From positions 238,336-302,335 of the forward strand of contig NZ_BJYM01000004.1 in the NCBI RefSeq assembly GCF_007991515.1: a stretch of DNA of 64,000 nucleotides. Reading direction: 5' to 3'. The DNA is from Oceanobacillus sojae (GTDB lineage: Bacteria > Bacillota > Bacilli > Bacillales > Amphibacillaceae). The position numbers were made by a program, and so were the translations under genes. The notes under the pieces are model-generated. The model was not told where the DNA came from, made no database searches, and saw only the letters and a list, made by a program, of their open reading frames with translations. Shown here in pieces: positions 27,322 through 36,599 of the stretch (position 1 is its first letter; the number at the start of each line of letters is the position of its first letter).

Positions 27322-28530
27322 TTGAAGCAAAAACTAAAAACACTCGGCTATGCTGGCATATCAATTTTTTTATGCCTCAGTTTAATACGGTTTCCAGATC
27401 AGGCATTAGAGGCAGCTATCCGCGGATTAAATATGTGGTGGGAGGTTGTGTTTCCGTCACTGTTACCATTTTTTATAACTGCTGAGCTATTGTTAGCATT
27501 TGGAGTTGTTAAATTTTTAGGTGTTTTATTTGAACCGATTATGAGGCCATTATTTAATATACCTGGCGCCGGCAGTTTCGGATGGATCATGGGAATGGCA
27601 AGCGGTTACCCGACAGGGGCAAAAATAGCAGCAAGGCTCCGGGAAGAAAAACAAGTAACACAGATAGAGGCGGAAAGATTGGTATCCTTCACAAATAACT
27701 CCAGTCCTCTCTTTATATTTGGAGCAATTTCTGCAGGCTTTTTTTATAACATTAAGCTGGGTTTGCTGCTGGCAATTTGCCATTATTCAGCAAATACCAT
27801 TGTCGGAGTCATCATGCGTTTCCATGGAAAAAAACAGGAACAGCACTTGACCAAGAAAAAAAGATATCCATTTTCACTGAGAAGAGCATTTCAAGAGATG
27901 CACCGAAACCGTTTAAAGAATACTCGCCCCTTTGGCGAAATATTGGGAGATGCAGTACTAAATTCGATCCAGACACTTGTTATGGTCGGTGGTTTTATAA
28001 TTTTATTTTCTGTATTGATCAAACTTCTTTTTCTGATGGATATAACACCGATTATTGCATCTTTTATTGAACCAGTTCTTCCTATTTTTGAAATGCCAAA
28101 GGAATTGGGCCTGCCGTTCATTTCAGGGTTATTCGAAATTACTGTTGGATCGAACTTAATATCGCAGGTAACAACTGATTCTTTATTACAAAAAGCAATT
28201 TTAATCAGTTTCATCCTTGGATTTAACGGATTATCCATACAAGCACAGGTTGCCAGTATTTTAGCTAAGACAGATATCCGTTTCTACCCATATTTTTTAG
28301 CACGGCTCTTACATGGCACAATCGCTGTCATTCTAACCATTTTATTATACAAGCCATTATATCTTGATCGAATCGTTATCAATTCTAATGAAATTCCTGC
28401 TGCAACAATGCAAGATTCCTCGATTTGGATGAATACTTACTTTTTTTTACAGAGTATTGGCCCATCAATAACAATATTAAGTTTGGCAGCAGCTTCCTTT
28501 ATTATTATCTATAAAATAAAAAAGAGATAA
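27322..28530 (+). CDS. ylbJ: Sporulation integral membrane protein YlbJ
   Basis: Polytopic protein needed for spore cortex formation in B. subtilis, with a nucleoside-transporter-like (Gate domain) architecture. 402 residues; features include NMWWEVVFPSLLPFFI, MGMASGYPTGAKIAARL, LVSFTNNSSPLFIFGAIS, GLFEITVGSNLIS and GFNGLSIQAQVASIL. Eight or so hydrophobic segments are seen. It starts at a TTG (27322) with AGGGGG 8 nt upstream. It is opposite in strand to its neighbours, so it has its own promoter, probably sigma-E (from family knowledge; I could not find a convincing sequence match). Confidence 0.94.
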   Translation: MKQKLKTLGYAGISIFLCLSLIRFPDQALEAAIRGLNMWWEVVFPSLLPFFITAELLLAFGVVKFLGVLFEPIMRPLFNIPGAGSFGWIMGMASGYPTGAKIAARLREEKQVTQIEAERLVSFTNNSSPLFIFGAISAGFFYNIKLGLLLAICHYSANTIVGVIMRFHGKKQEQHLTKKKRYPFSLRRAFQEMHRNRLKNTRPFGEILGDAVLNSIQTLVMVGGFIILFSVLIKLLFLMDITPIIASFIEPVLPIFEMPKELGLPFISGLFEITVGSNLISQVTTDSLLQKAILISFILGFNGLSIQAQVASILAKTDIRFYPYFLARLLHGTIAVILTILLYKPLYLDRIVINSNEIPAATMQDSSIWMNTYFFLQSIGPSITILSLAAASFIIIYKIKKR

Positions 28531-28544
28531 ATTATATTCTTACT

Positions 28545-28590
28545 GCACAAACAAAAGAGAGCCGGATAAATCAGGCTCTCTTCATTGTAA
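28545..28590. terminator. Terminator between ylbJ and coaD
   Basis: AAGAGAGCC/GGCTCTCTT stem with a 10-nt loop; T-rich on the minus strand (TTTTGTTTGT), weaker on the plus. It lies between convergent genes and may stop both. Confidence 0.75.
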
Positions 28591-28686
28591 AATAGGAATA
28601 AATATATCCACTGTATGAATTGCATTTTTTCATGTCAGTAAGTTTTAGCTTATATGTAATAAACAGAAATCATGCATTCAACATTT

Positions 28687-29169
<483 letters not shown>

Positions 29170-29739
29170 TCATGCTTCCTCACTTTCTTCGATTTGGTAA
29201 ATAGTAACTTGAACTAAGCCGCCATAATCTGCTTGTTTCACTGCTTTTAAAGATTTATACGTATTTGGCAGCATGTTAGACTTATCATGCTCACAATATA
29301 CAATTGCATTCTTTTTAAGCATTTGATTATCGAGAAGGTAATCAAGTAATTTTAAATAGTCTTTATTTTTATACGGCGGGTCCAGAAGTACTAAATCGAA
29401 TTGCAATTCACGTTTCGCAATTGCCTTTAAAGCACGCTGAGCATCATTTCGATATACTTCTGCCTGCTTTTCTAATTTTAGTGTTTTCAAATTCTCTTTA
29501 ATGATTTGTATTGCCTTTGGATGCTTGTCTACAAAAATCACCTTAGACATCTCTCTGCTCAATGCTTCAATTCCAAGTGATCCGCTTCCAGCAAATAAAT
29601 CTAATCCCAATCCGCCTGAAAAAAAAGGACCCATTATTTGAAATACAGCTTCTTTTACTTTATCAGTAGTTGGCCTTGTAGACTCGCCAGCAACACTTTT
29701 TAAACCTCTTCCTTTATGTATTCCAGCTATTACACGCAC
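29170..29739 (-). CDS. rsmD: 16S rRNA (guanine(966)-N(2))-methyltransferase RsmD
   Basis: SAM-dependent methyltransferase for G966 of 16S rRNA. MRVIAGIHKGRGLKSV, STRPTTDKVKEAVFQIMG, LDLFAGSGSLGIEALSR (SAM loop, about residues 43-59) and LVLLDPPYKNK (catalytic DPPY motif) are present. 189 residues. GTG start at 29739, with GAGGTG 7 nt upstream. Confidence 0.96.
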   Translation of the reverse strand: MRVIAGIHKGRGLKSVAGESTRPTTDKVKEAVFQIMGPFFSGGLGLDLFAGSGSLGIEALSREMSKVIFVDKHPKAIQIIKENLKTLKLEKQAEVYRNDAQRALKAIAKRELQFDLVLLDPPYKNKDYLKLLDYLLDNQMLKKNAIVYCEHDKSNMLPNTYKSLKAVKQADYGGLVQVTIYQIEESEEA

Positions 29740-29879
29740 TCCAGGTCACCTCAGCTCTTTTTGGCTCGTCAATAGTCTACCACGATTCTTAGCTTTAGCA
29801 AATTATTTTATTTTGGGATGTATATTATTTTTTGCTTTGTCTATAATAACATAATGATTCAGCTAAACATGATTTAGTT

Positions 29880-30004
29880 GAAACGGAAGAAGGCTTATTC
29901 TTCCCCATAAGCTCTTCATCCGGTTTCTCCTCTCCCTTTAGCCTTTTATTTTTATTTAAAAATAAAAGCACCTGCAGTAGTTTTGACTGCAGGTTTTTTC
30001 TTTT
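29880..30004. terminator. Hairpin plus terminator between ylbG and rsmD
   Basis: CCTGCAGT (29971-29978) and ACTGCAGG (29986-29993) form a stem with A/T runs on both sides, most likely ending the ylbG transcript (minus). Just beyond it, 29880-29929 forms a longer imperfect hairpin (GAAACGGAAGAAGGCTTAT against GAAACCGGATGAAGAGCTTAT). The rest of the 29740-30178 gap holds an AT-rich leader of rsmD and, near 30077-30106, a copy of the GAGCGAGTAAACTCA core repeat. Confidence 0.7.
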
Positions 30005-30178
30005 TATATGCAATTTTATCGTAGCTTAGTCTGCTGTATAAATCCCGCTTCTGGAAATAAGGAAAAAAATAAATTCTAAGGAGGGGAGCGAGTAAACTCA
30101 TGTCCACTCACTTTATCATAATATCATCCTCAATAAAAATTCCTGTTGCAAAATACAAGCTGTTCTATTCAATCACAC

Positions 30179-30451
30179 TTAAATTCCCATTTTATAATCA
30201 TATTGCTTCGCCTTATCCGGTTTTGCATTTTCATAATTTGTCGGAATAAATGGCTTTTGGGATCGTTCCACTTTAGAAACGAAAGCAAACTGATTAAACT
30301 TTTTTTCAATCGCATCAATATCCTCGCGATTAACATAAATAACAGCATATCTATGTTTTTTAGATACATGAATAAGGTGACCATGTTTTTTTAGTTGTCT
30401 GACATTTTTCATATGTTGAAACCAGACAACAATTCCCTGCCTTTCTATCAT
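30179..30451 (-). CDS. ylbG: DUF2129 family protein YlbG
   Basis: Small cytosolic protein of unknown function conserved in Firmicutes. 90 residues: GIVVWFQHMKNVRQLKKHG, VSKKHRYAVIYVN and ENAKPDKAKQYDYKMG align with the B. subtilis family member in size and pattern. ATG at about 30451 with GGGAGG upstream; the 22-codon extension to 30517 lacks support. Follows ylbF by 215 bp. Confidence 0.9.
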   Translation of the reverse strand: MIERQGIVVWFQHMKNVRQLKKHGHLIHVSKKHRYAVIYVNREDIDAIEKKFNQFAFVSKVERSQKPFIPTNYENAKPDKAKQYDYKMGI

Positions 30452-30666
30452 GCTGCCATCCTCCCTTTTGTTTATATGTATAAAACGAAACTTGATATAG
30501 TGGAATGTTTTTTCCACTATATCCTAGTTGAATTGATCAGGAAATGAAATGACCGTTTTTATCCTAATCATATTAATAAATTTCTTCTATATTCTATGGC
30601 GAAAATTACGGATATTCATCCTGTGACAAAGCAGGGTGTCTGCTCTACAGAACCTGCATGATTTTG

Positions 30667-31104
30667 TTATGATGCACAGCCGCAAGCTCCGCCACTCCCG
30701 CAGCCACAGCCGCTGTCTGTCAATGCTGCACCATCTTTAGGTGCTTTTATCTGCTCACTGACACTCTCAGCTACAAACTGGCTAATTTCATCCAAAAGTT
30801 TTTGCAGATTTCTTTCAGCAATTTTAAAAGCGGCTACTTTATTATGCATATCCATATCACGCTTTTTGGAACGCACCTGCTTCATAATATCATAATAATC
30901 CGGATGATACCTGCCGAACCGCTGTACATCTTCATAATGCTCTTTAACATCGGCAAATGTTTTAATTAGGTTCTGCGCTTCCTTATCTTCATCCAGGGCT
31001 TTCTTTGCTGATTGATATTGTTCCATTACATCGGATTGTAAAATCATTTTTCCAACAAATTCCGATTCATCTAATATATCTACATATTCCATTGTAGCAA
31101 TCAT
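30667..31104 (-). CDS. ylbF: YlbF, Y-complex regulator of RNase Y-dependent RNA processing
   Basis: In B. subtilis YlbF, YmcA and YaaT form a ternary complex carrying Fe-S clusters that directs RNase Y and affects competence, biofilm and sporulation. The protein is helical (DUF964/Com_YlbF family): MILQSDVMEQYQSAKKAL, EHYEDVQRFGRYHPDYYDI, KKRDMDMHNKVAAFKIAE, and ends in a cysteine cluster CGCGSGGACGCAS, likely a metal or cluster ligand set. ATG at 31104 with GGAGGTG 6 nt upstream; 145 residues. Confidence 0.93.
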   Translation of the reverse strand: MIATMEYVDILDESEFVGKMILQSDVMEQYQSAKKALDEDKEAQNLIKTFADVKEHYEDVQRFGRYHPDYYDIMKQVRSKKRDMDMHNKVAAFKIAERNLQKLLDEISQFVAESVSEQIKAPKDGAALTDSGCGCGSGGACGCAS

Positions 31105-31309
31105 TTTCACACCTCCGCGAACAAACAAATAAATGTAATAAAAAGAGATTATCTCTTAAGTAAGGTTTATGCCATTAACTATTAAAATAGATGTTATTTA
31201 GCTTAGCTTTATTATTAATCCTTAATAGTTATCCTTTTTATCATACCATTTTATGATTTGAAAGAAAACAGAGGCGACTTCTGAAAATTAAACAATATAA
31301 ATTATTGAA

Positions 31310-31475
31310 AATGGTTTTAGAGGGACTGGTAACCACAGCAATGTTGTCCAGTTAACGTGGCTGCTACTGCAGGTTATGATAAGCTGAGTCACCTTAGGTT
31401 TCAGAAAAACACTGCTCTTTCCGAAACACTTGATATACTGGCGTCGGCGTTATAACGCCGACGTCGATTTCTCAG
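31310..31475. repeat. Decayed intergenic repeat with GC-rich palindrome
   Basis: Between ylbE and ylbF. It contains GGGACTGGTAACCACAGCAATG (31320-31341; matches GGGGCGAGTAACCACAAATG near 33604) and a perfect 22-bp palindrome CGTCGGCGTT/AACGCCGACG centred at 31451. No reading frame. The preceding 31105-31309 is AT-rich and unremarkable. Confidence 0.5.
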
Positions 31476-31505
31476 CCTGCAATGAGGTTATTTGTTCTTT
31501 TGGCT

Positions 31506-31739
31506 TTAATCCTTCATCGATTTAGCCATCTCCGCAAACATTCTTACCATTTGTAATTGATTCGAGAAGTTATCTACTTTTTGGGGAAATGTTTTTCCAT
31601 AAAATTTCTTTGCTTCTTTTTTTAGTTCGGTAAGACGATTAGGATCTCGCATCAAATAGCGATACCATATCGGATGATACCGGACAAATTCTGCAATATC
31701 TGGATTTTGTTTAAGATAAGTAATTACTTCATTATCCAT
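31506..31739 (-). CDS. ylbE: YlbE-like family protein
   Basis: 77-residue cytosolic protein of unknown function. VITYLKQNPDIAEFVRYHPIW, YRYLMRDPNRLTELKKEAKKF and a C-terminal hydrophobic/helical MVRMFAEMAKSM match the YlbE family in length and pattern. AGAGGGG precedes the ATG at 31739. Starts 10 bp after ylbD, probably co-transcribed with it. Confidence 0.88.
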   Translation of the reverse strand: MDNEVITYLKQNPDIAEFVRYHPIWYRYLMRDPNRLTELKKEAKKFYGKTFPQKVDNFSNQLQMVRMFAEMAKSMKD

Positions 31740-31749
31740 TTTATCCCCT

Positions 31750-32154
31750 CTAATCTCTTCTTAATGAAAAAGGAGCATTAGGTGCCTTATTAGCAGAAGG
31801 CTTTTTAATATCACCAATCATTTCCTGGACAGTACCAATAGCTTTACTTAACTGCTCAATTTGTCCTTGTACCTTTTCTGTATCTAAATTTTGTGTGTAG
31901 TCCATAATCTGCCGGATAAGATCAGAATGATCCGTTTTCTTGCCTTTTTTGCTTTCTTGATTCTCCGGTTGTGTATCAATATCAGGTTCTTCGGTTTTAA
32001 ATTCTTTCCAGAAAGGATCATCTTCATCTAAAATTGCCCACTTCTCATAAAATTCCTGCCATCCCCTGCCACTTTTTCTGATTTCCTCTAATAACTTAGG
32101 ATGGCGATTCACAAAGTTTTTAAATGCTGCAACACTGGGATGTAATTGATTCAT
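31750..32154 (-). CDS. ylbD: Putative spore coat protein YlbD
   Basis: 134-residue hydrophilic protein. LHPSVAAFKNFVNRHPKLLEEIRKSG (in two parts, LHPSVAAFKNFVNRHPK and LLEEIRKSGRGWQEFYEKW) matches the YlbD family, described as a sporulation coat protein in B. subtilis (sigma-E/K regulated). The middle is Glu/Lys/Asp rich and the C-terminus basic. Ribosome site is weak (GGTGAG). It lies between ylbC and ylbE as in B. subtilis. Confidence 0.88.
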   Translation of the reverse strand: MNQLHPSVAAFKNFVNRHPKLLEEIRKSGRGWQEFYEKWAILDEDDPFWKEFKTEEPDIDTQPENQESKKGKKTDHSDLIRQIMDYTQNLDTEKVQGQIEQLSKAIGTVQEMIGDIKKPSANKAPNAPFSLRRD

Positions 32155-32297
32155 TCTCTCACCGTCCTTTTTTACAACTTCCTACAATAACTTATGTAAA
32201 TTGCTTAAAAATGTGCTTATGACTCAGAATCCAAAATGTAAGCAGGGCCGTTTTTAACAATAGTTATTGATCCAAAAATATTTCATTATTTTTTAGC

Positions 32298-32340
32298 ATA
32301 AATAAAGAAGTCAACAATCCTGATGACTTCTTTTACTAAT
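32298..32340 (-). terminator. Terminator downstream of ylbC
   Basis: AAAGAAGTCA (32304-32313) and TGACTTCTTT (32324-32333) stem, 10-nt loop, T-rich on the minus strand; 8 bp after the ylbC stop. It isolates ylbC from ylbDE. Confidence 0.8.
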
Positions 32341-32347
32341 AAGTATA

Positions 32348-33415
32348 TTAGAATGGCTTTCCTAAAAAGTTCTGAGTGTAATAAAATCGATATACTCCGA
32401 CTCCAAGATAGCTGTATTCATCACTTAATAATGCTTCCCGGTGACTTTCACTATTTAGCCACCCCTCCATCGCAGCAGGAGCATCCGGATACTGTGCAGC
32501 GATATTCTCTCCAGCCGCCACGTAAGCAACCTGTCTCGCCTCCAGCCGTTCTTTTAATCCATCCCCTTCTAAACTGACATGGGAAAAATAATCATTCTCA
32601 TACATGTCCCTGCTATGATCATACGCAACCAGGCTGACCTGGTCATCCCACTCTAAACGAGGTAAGTCTCGCTGGTAACGCATAATATTAGAGATATCAA
32701 GAATTTGCTGTTCCATTCCAGTCTGAATTTCTCCCCATTCTTCCTCACTGAATTCAGGTTGTTCAGGCAGTTCGCCCCGATACTCAATTTCATATGGTCT
32801 CTGTAATAAAAGTGCATCTCCAGTAGAGATTCTTACTGAAGAAAGTGTTTCTGTAAATGTATCAAAATAGAATTGAATAAATGTATTATCGCTTATTTTT
32901 ACTAAAGGTCTCATCTGAAGATCTTCTGTAGTTAATCGGAAAGTAAACGAAGAATTATCATCAGAATAGTCTACTTCACTTAAAAAAGGAAATTTATCTG
33001 CTATTTCCACATAACTAGCACCTGATTCTATTGGGGAAATCTCCAAGTCTTCTCCGATAGCATAAACTGATACAATCTCATCTCCCAAAACCCCAAACTG
33101 CCCATATTGGCTTTCCGAGTTATTATATACATACCATTCATAATTATATGCACTAACATCAATCCTATCCGGTTCTCCCAGCTCATCCGTAAGCTCCGTT
33201 GACGTCTTTCCTATCCATTGATATAAATCGCCTTCTAAATTCATCTGAGGAAGCTCTGCTGCTGTTCCCTTGGATTCTATTGAATCTTCATCTTCAGTCA
33301 AATGTGTTGTTACTTCCCTTACAATTTCTTTAGGTGATGAACTTATCTGGTTAATAACAATAAATATAAGGAGTGCAATAATCATGATTATCATAATATT
33401 ACGAATCATTTTCAT
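32348..33415 (-). CDS. ylbC: CAP-domain (SCP/PR1-like) protein YlbC
   Basis: Exported or membrane-anchored protein of unknown role. An N-terminal hydrophobic segment (residues 3-22) is followed by a CAP-associated domain (about 60-210, GKTSTELTDELGEPDRID), a linker and a C-terminal CAP domain (about 228-355) with LEWDDQVSLVAYDHSRDMYE, FSHVSLEGDGL, GENIAAQYPDAPAAMEGWL and SESHREALLSDEYSYLGVG. The histidines and glutamates of the CAP cavity are present. 355 residues. ATG at 33415 with GGGGG 7 nt upstream. YwdK/YkwD-type CAP proteins are common in spore formers. Confidence 0.9.
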   Translation of the reverse strand: MKMIRNIMIIMIIALLIFIVINQISSSPKEIVREVTTHLTEDEDSIESKGTAAELPQMNLEGDLYQWIGKTSTELTDELGEPDRIDVSAYNYEWYVYNNSESQYGQFGVLGDEIVSVYAIGEDLEISPIESGASYVEIADKFPFLSEVDYSDDNSSFTFRLTTEDLQMRPLVKISDNTFIQFYFDTFTETLSSVRISTGDALLLQRPYEIEYRGELPEQPEFSEEEWGEIQTGMEQQILDISNIMRYQRDLPRLEWDDQVSLVAYDHSRDMYENDYFSHVSLEGDGLKERLEARQVAYVAAGENIAAQYPDAPAAMEGWLNSESHREALLSDEYSYLGVGVYRFYYTQNFLGKPF

Positions 33416-33545
33416 GATTTAACCCCCATCCAGCAGACAAATATATAATTGAAAATCTACTTATCTACTTTATACCCTATTGTTTACTATAGTATACTTT
33501 CAAAGTAAATTGCCGGTACTTGATATATCAACAATTCTTTATTAT

Positions 33546-33801
33546 GTACGTATTCAAAAAAACGCAATGATTTCAGCTGGGTATTGATTACTGCGCTCTT
33601 TAGTGGGGCGAGTAACCACAAATGTTTCCGGTACCCTGACCTAGTTCCAGCCCAATTAGAAATAATAAAAACAAGGCGACGAGTTTTTACGGGCAAACTG
33701 TTACAAGATATTGCCTGCTTCCACGTAAAATAAGTGATTTTAACAAAAGTTCGTTACCTCGCCATTTATCGCTTAAATCACTTTTTGAACATCATATATA
33801 A
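33546..33801. repeat. MITE-like element with TGTTCAAAAAGTCC-type ends, copy C
   Basis: Left end GTACGTATTCAAAAA (33546-33560, identical to copy D) and right end CACTTTTTGAACATCATATATAA. It contains the core GGGGCGAGTAACCACAAATG near 33604. About 256 bp, non-coding. It lies in the 809-bp gap between ylbC and the YugN-like gene; 33802-34043 is AT-rich with nothing recognised. Confidence 0.65.
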
Positions 33802-34043
33802 TCCATTATAAAGCAAAAACACAAATAAATGTATCTAAACTATCTAATTTTAACATGAACTTGGAATTATAAAATTAAAATGTAAGCAGATGTTTAGAAA
33901 AACAAGAAAAATATTTGTTTTTAGTACTTACTCACAAAAAAGAAATTGGATAATATTAAACTAATTGTTGAATCTATCTGCTTCCTTATTTCATGAATGT
34001 AATAAGGTTAGTATCCTTTTTGTTACTTTGTAATGAAAAGCTT

Positions 34044-34172
34044 TTATAGTTTTCTAAATTTATTTGATATAATTTTATCAGAACCTAATTTATCAATTGC
34101 TTTCATATAGATCTCTTGATAAGTATGCCCTTTCTTTACTATCATCAACGGTTTCTATTGCATCTATTACTG
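34044..34172 (-). pseudogene. Possible frameshifted remnant of a small gene
   Basis: On the minus strand one frame reads YETVIDAIETVDDSK and stops at codons giving LYESN; the next frame reads MIVKKGHTYQEIY then MKAIDKLGSDKIISNKFRKL before a stop at 34044. Deleting one base around 34135 joins them into a continuous protein-like tail. I do not recognise the family. There is no ribosome site for either piece, so a decayed gene end is more likely than a functional peptide. Weak evidence. Confidence 0.3.
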
Positions 34173-34224
34173 TTTCGTATTATCCTTAAATTAAGCAGAA
34201 TATTTTTGATGAGGTGAAAGTATA

Positions 34225-34590
34225 ATGAGATTTGAAAACACAGGGATAGAAGACACGGTTATTGATGTTCAGGTATTGGATCATGTAACAGCTAATCTGG
34301 CGTTTATCCGTGCAGGACAATGGGATTATGAACGTGTTACTTATGATTACAAAATTGGCTCCAACGAAAAAAACATTACATACTATATTCGCGTACAAGG
34401 ATATGCTATCGATGGGGATGTCGATAAACGCAATGCTGTTATTAAATTAATTACTCCTCTCCTCGGTAAACATTATTATCCTCATGGAGTAGAGTATGGC
34501 GAGGAAGAGAACTTTCCTGAAAGCGTTGTAGAAAGAGCAAACACACTGCTTGCAAAACTTAGTGAAGAACTTCAGTATTACAAGAAATAA
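34225..34590 (+). CDS. YugN-like family protein (ylbA position)
   Basis: 121-residue cytosolic protein of unknown function. The wording AGQWDYERVTYDYKI, ITYYIRVQGYAIDGDVD and LLGKHYYPHGVEYGEEENFP matches the YugN-like family of Bacillaceae. In B. subtilis the ylb cluster next to ctaG begins with ylbA, which by position would be this gene; I am not sure enough to give the symbol. GAGGTG precedes the ATG. ylbB is absent between it and ylbC. Confidence 0.82.
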   Translation: MRFENTGIEDTVIDVQVLDHVTANLAFIRAGQWDYERVTYDYKIGSNEKNITYYIRVQGYAIDGDVDKRNAVIKLITPLLGKHYYPHGVEYGEEENFPESVVERANTLLAKLSEELQYYKK

Positions 34591-34620
34591 TAAAAAAAGA
34601 AAGTCAAATGAAACACAACG

Positions 34621-34663
34621 AAAAAGGATACAATGCTTATGTACAAGCATTGTATCCTTTTTT
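34621..34663. terminator. Bidirectional terminator between the YugN-like gene and the DUF420 gene
   Basis: Perfect 18-bp inverted repeat AAAAAGGATACAATGCTT (34621-34638) and complement (34645-34662) with a 6-nt loop, A-rich and T-rich ends on both strands. Confidence 0.93.
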
Positions 34664-34696
34664 AAATTTAGTCTATATCAAAGCGGAAATGGTATC

Positions 34697-35152
34697 CTAT
34701 AAACCTAAAATAGCTTTAATCATACTCGTCGTTTCACCTGGATCGTACATTACATACAAAAAGATATAAACGAGAACTCCCGTAATTGCTGTAAAAAACC
34801 AAATAATACTTGTTACGGGACCAATCTTACGATGCTTCTTAATATTCCTTTTAAATGCTAGAACAAGCGTCACAATTCCAAATACAGCACCGACTGTTGC
34901 TAAAACAATGTGGAAAATCAGGAAAATAGTAAAATAAGTTTTTACATCATCAGGCCCGCCAAAGCTTGTATTTCCTATAAATACGGTGCGTGACACATAA
35001 ATAATAAAGAAAAGCAGTGCACTGACAGCAGCTGCTATCATCACTTTTTTATGCTGCTTCCTTTTATTTTTGATAATTAATGCCCAGCCGATTGCTACAA
35101 GTATTGCACTTAAAGCAATAAAAAATGTACTTATTGTTGGTAGTAAATGCAT
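34697..35152 (-). CDS. DUF420 family membrane protein, CtaM-like heme-copper oxidase assembly factor
   Basis: Five membrane segments in 151 residues. DUF420 proteins (B. subtilis YozB; Staphylococcus aureus CtaM) are required for maturation of an aa3-type oxidase in S. aureus, and the position beside ctaG fits an oxidase-assembly role. Conserved histidines are seen in FLIFHIVLATVGAVFG and KHRKIGPVTSIIWFFTAITG. ATG at 35152 with GGAGGATAAAG upstream; the 30-codon extension to 35242 is unlikely. Confidence 0.85.
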   Translation of the reverse strand: MHLLPTISTFFIALSAILVAIGWALIIKNKRKQHKKVMIAAAVSALLFFIIYVSRTVFIGNTSFGGPDDVKTYFTIFLIFHIVLATVGAVFGIVTLVLAFKRNIKKHRKIGPVTSIIWFFTAITGVLVYIFLYVMYDPGETTSMIKAILGL

Positions 35153-35220
35153 TTCTTTATCCTCCAATATTTCTTTAAATATGTATTTAAAAAGATTATA
35201 AAAACATTCCTGCACGCAGA

Positions 35221-35256
35221 AAAAAGCGTTTTTCTTTTTCAAGGAACGCTTTTTTC
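35221..35256 (-). terminator. Terminator downstream of ctaG
   Basis: AAAAAAGCGTT (35221-35231) and AACGCTTTTTT (35246-35256) form a stem with T-run on both strands. A second hairpin, GCCTGCTTT/AAAGCAGGC at 35332-35351, lies closer to ctaG and lacks a T-run. Confidence 0.8.
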
Positions 35257-35392
35257 ACTCAGGGAAATTACTATTTTCTCTAAGAAAAGTAAGCTGGTTG
35301 GTTTATATATAATAAAATGATTTCCAAGCCTGCTTTTTAAAGCAGGCAAGTCCCGGTATAAATTCTTTTTATAAACCTCTTGAACACTTTTT

Positions 35393-36298
35393 TTAATGTG
35401 ATTCTGCTGTAGTTGGCGGTAGCGGATCTATTTTATTACTTTCCCCTCTAAACCATGAAAAGATAACAACTGCCAAAATAGCTCCATAAGTAAATTCCTG
35501 CATAATCTTCATTATAATACCGCCTAGCTGCTGATCCTCTAACGTACTAATCGGCGTAAACATTTCTGGTCCAGTTAAACCAGGAGCAAGTCCCTGTAAA
35601 ACATTTCCCGGTACACACAGACTCATCGCCTGCATCCATGCGCCTCCCTGCGTATACGTGGCGTAAAGCGGTTCAGGAGCAAAAATAATCAATGCACATG
35701 CCGGTGTTATTAACACACTGTTTGCGAAAATATAGCCTATTTTCAATAAAGGCTGCATGCGGTCAAATTCCTTCAATGGAGACAGTAACGGAAATATCAT
35801 GAAAAAAGCTGCAATAAATAGCACTCCATGCACAAAGAAATGAATGACTGGCGATGACTTCGCAAACTCAAAGAAAACAGGTACATGATAAACAGAAAAT
35901 AAGCCATTAAATACTAATAATGATATTAAAGGTTTTGTTCCTATTTCTACAATAGGTTTAATGAAAGGCCGGTTAATTACTATTTTCCAAAACCAGACTG
36001 GTATTCCTACAATTATTAATATTGGAACAACAAGCAAAAAAATCGCCATTTGAATCATATGAGCAGTCAGTGTTATATGTGAAAGTAAATCAATTGGCGC
36101 ACCTTTAACTAAGTATAAACACAGCAGTGCAGTATAAAAAGAAAATTGCTGCTTCACAGACGCTCTATCGTGGCCGCCAAACTTATACCGGTATGGACCT
36201 GTAATTAGAAAATAAGCTAAAGCAACCAGAACTATAAAAATCATAAAGTAGGGACTCCACAATGCGCGAAACCCAAATATTTGTATATCTAACCACAT
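35393..36298 (-). CDS. ctaG: Cytochrome c oxidase assembly factor CtaG
   Basis: Integral membrane protein of the caa3-type CtaG family, needed for active cytochrome caa3 (probably copper delivery) in B. subtilis; unrelated to mitochondrial Cox11. 301 residues, seven hydrophobic segments; LWSPYFMIFIVL, HITLTAHMIQMAIFLLVVPIL, FFVHGVLFIAAFFMIFPL, and DQQLGGIIMKIMQEF are characteristic. It is separated from ctaF by a strong terminator, so it has its own promoter; a TATAAT on the minus strand (36337-36332) is a candidate -10 without a good -35. Confidence 0.94.
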   Translation of the reverse strand: MWLDIQIFGFRALWSPYFMIFIVLVALAYFLITGPYRYKFGGHDRASVKQQFSFYTALLCLYLVKGAPIDLLSHITLTAHMIQMAIFLLVVPILIIVGIPVWFWKIVINRPFIKPIVEIGTKPLISLLVFNGLFSVYHVPVFFEFAKSSPVIHFFVHGVLFIAAFFMIFPLLSPLKEFDRMQPLLKIGYIFANSVLITPACALIIFAPEPLYATYTQGGAWMQAMSLCVPGNVLQGLAPGLTGPEMFTPISTLEDQQLGGIIMKIMQEFTYGAILAVVIFSWFRGESNKIDPLPPTTAESH

Positions 36299-36525
36299 AC
36301 ATAATCATCTCCACTTTAGTCTGCTCTGTCTATTATACCTTAAAACAAATAAGAATTCTCTAGTAGGATTGTGACGATTTTAAAACATATCTATATATTT
36401 CTCTATCTTAACATATGTAAACCAAAGAAAACTGAAAACTCACGGGTTGCCTTCTCATCTTTCAGCATTCAAATCTCAACATGAATTTCCTTAAATAAGA
36501 ATTAATTCAGTAAAATATTATATTT

Positions 36526-36566
36526 AAAAACGCTATGATGATTAATGAATCATCATAGCGTTTTTT
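36526..36566 (-). terminator. Terminator at the end of ctaBCDEF
   Basis: Perfect 18-bp inverted repeat AAAAACGCTATGATGATT (36526-36543) and complement (36548-36565), 4-nt loop, flanking A/T runs. It lies 34 bp after ctaF. The rest of the 36299-36599 gap is the ctaG leader. Confidence 0.93.
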
Positions 36567-36599
36567 AATTGAGAAGAGTTGAATTATACTATCTCTTGC

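Noticed and set aside
29880..29929. Toxin-antitoxin or small-protein gene near the hairpin between ylbG and rsmD
   Set aside because: Frames here lack ribosome sites and the sequence is explained by a long imperfect hairpin.
30101..30249. Short plus-strand frame starting ATGTCCACTCAC near an AAGGAGGGG
   Set aside because: The purine-rich site is too far from the ATG, the frame runs antisense through the end of ylbG, and the region matches an intergenic repeat core.
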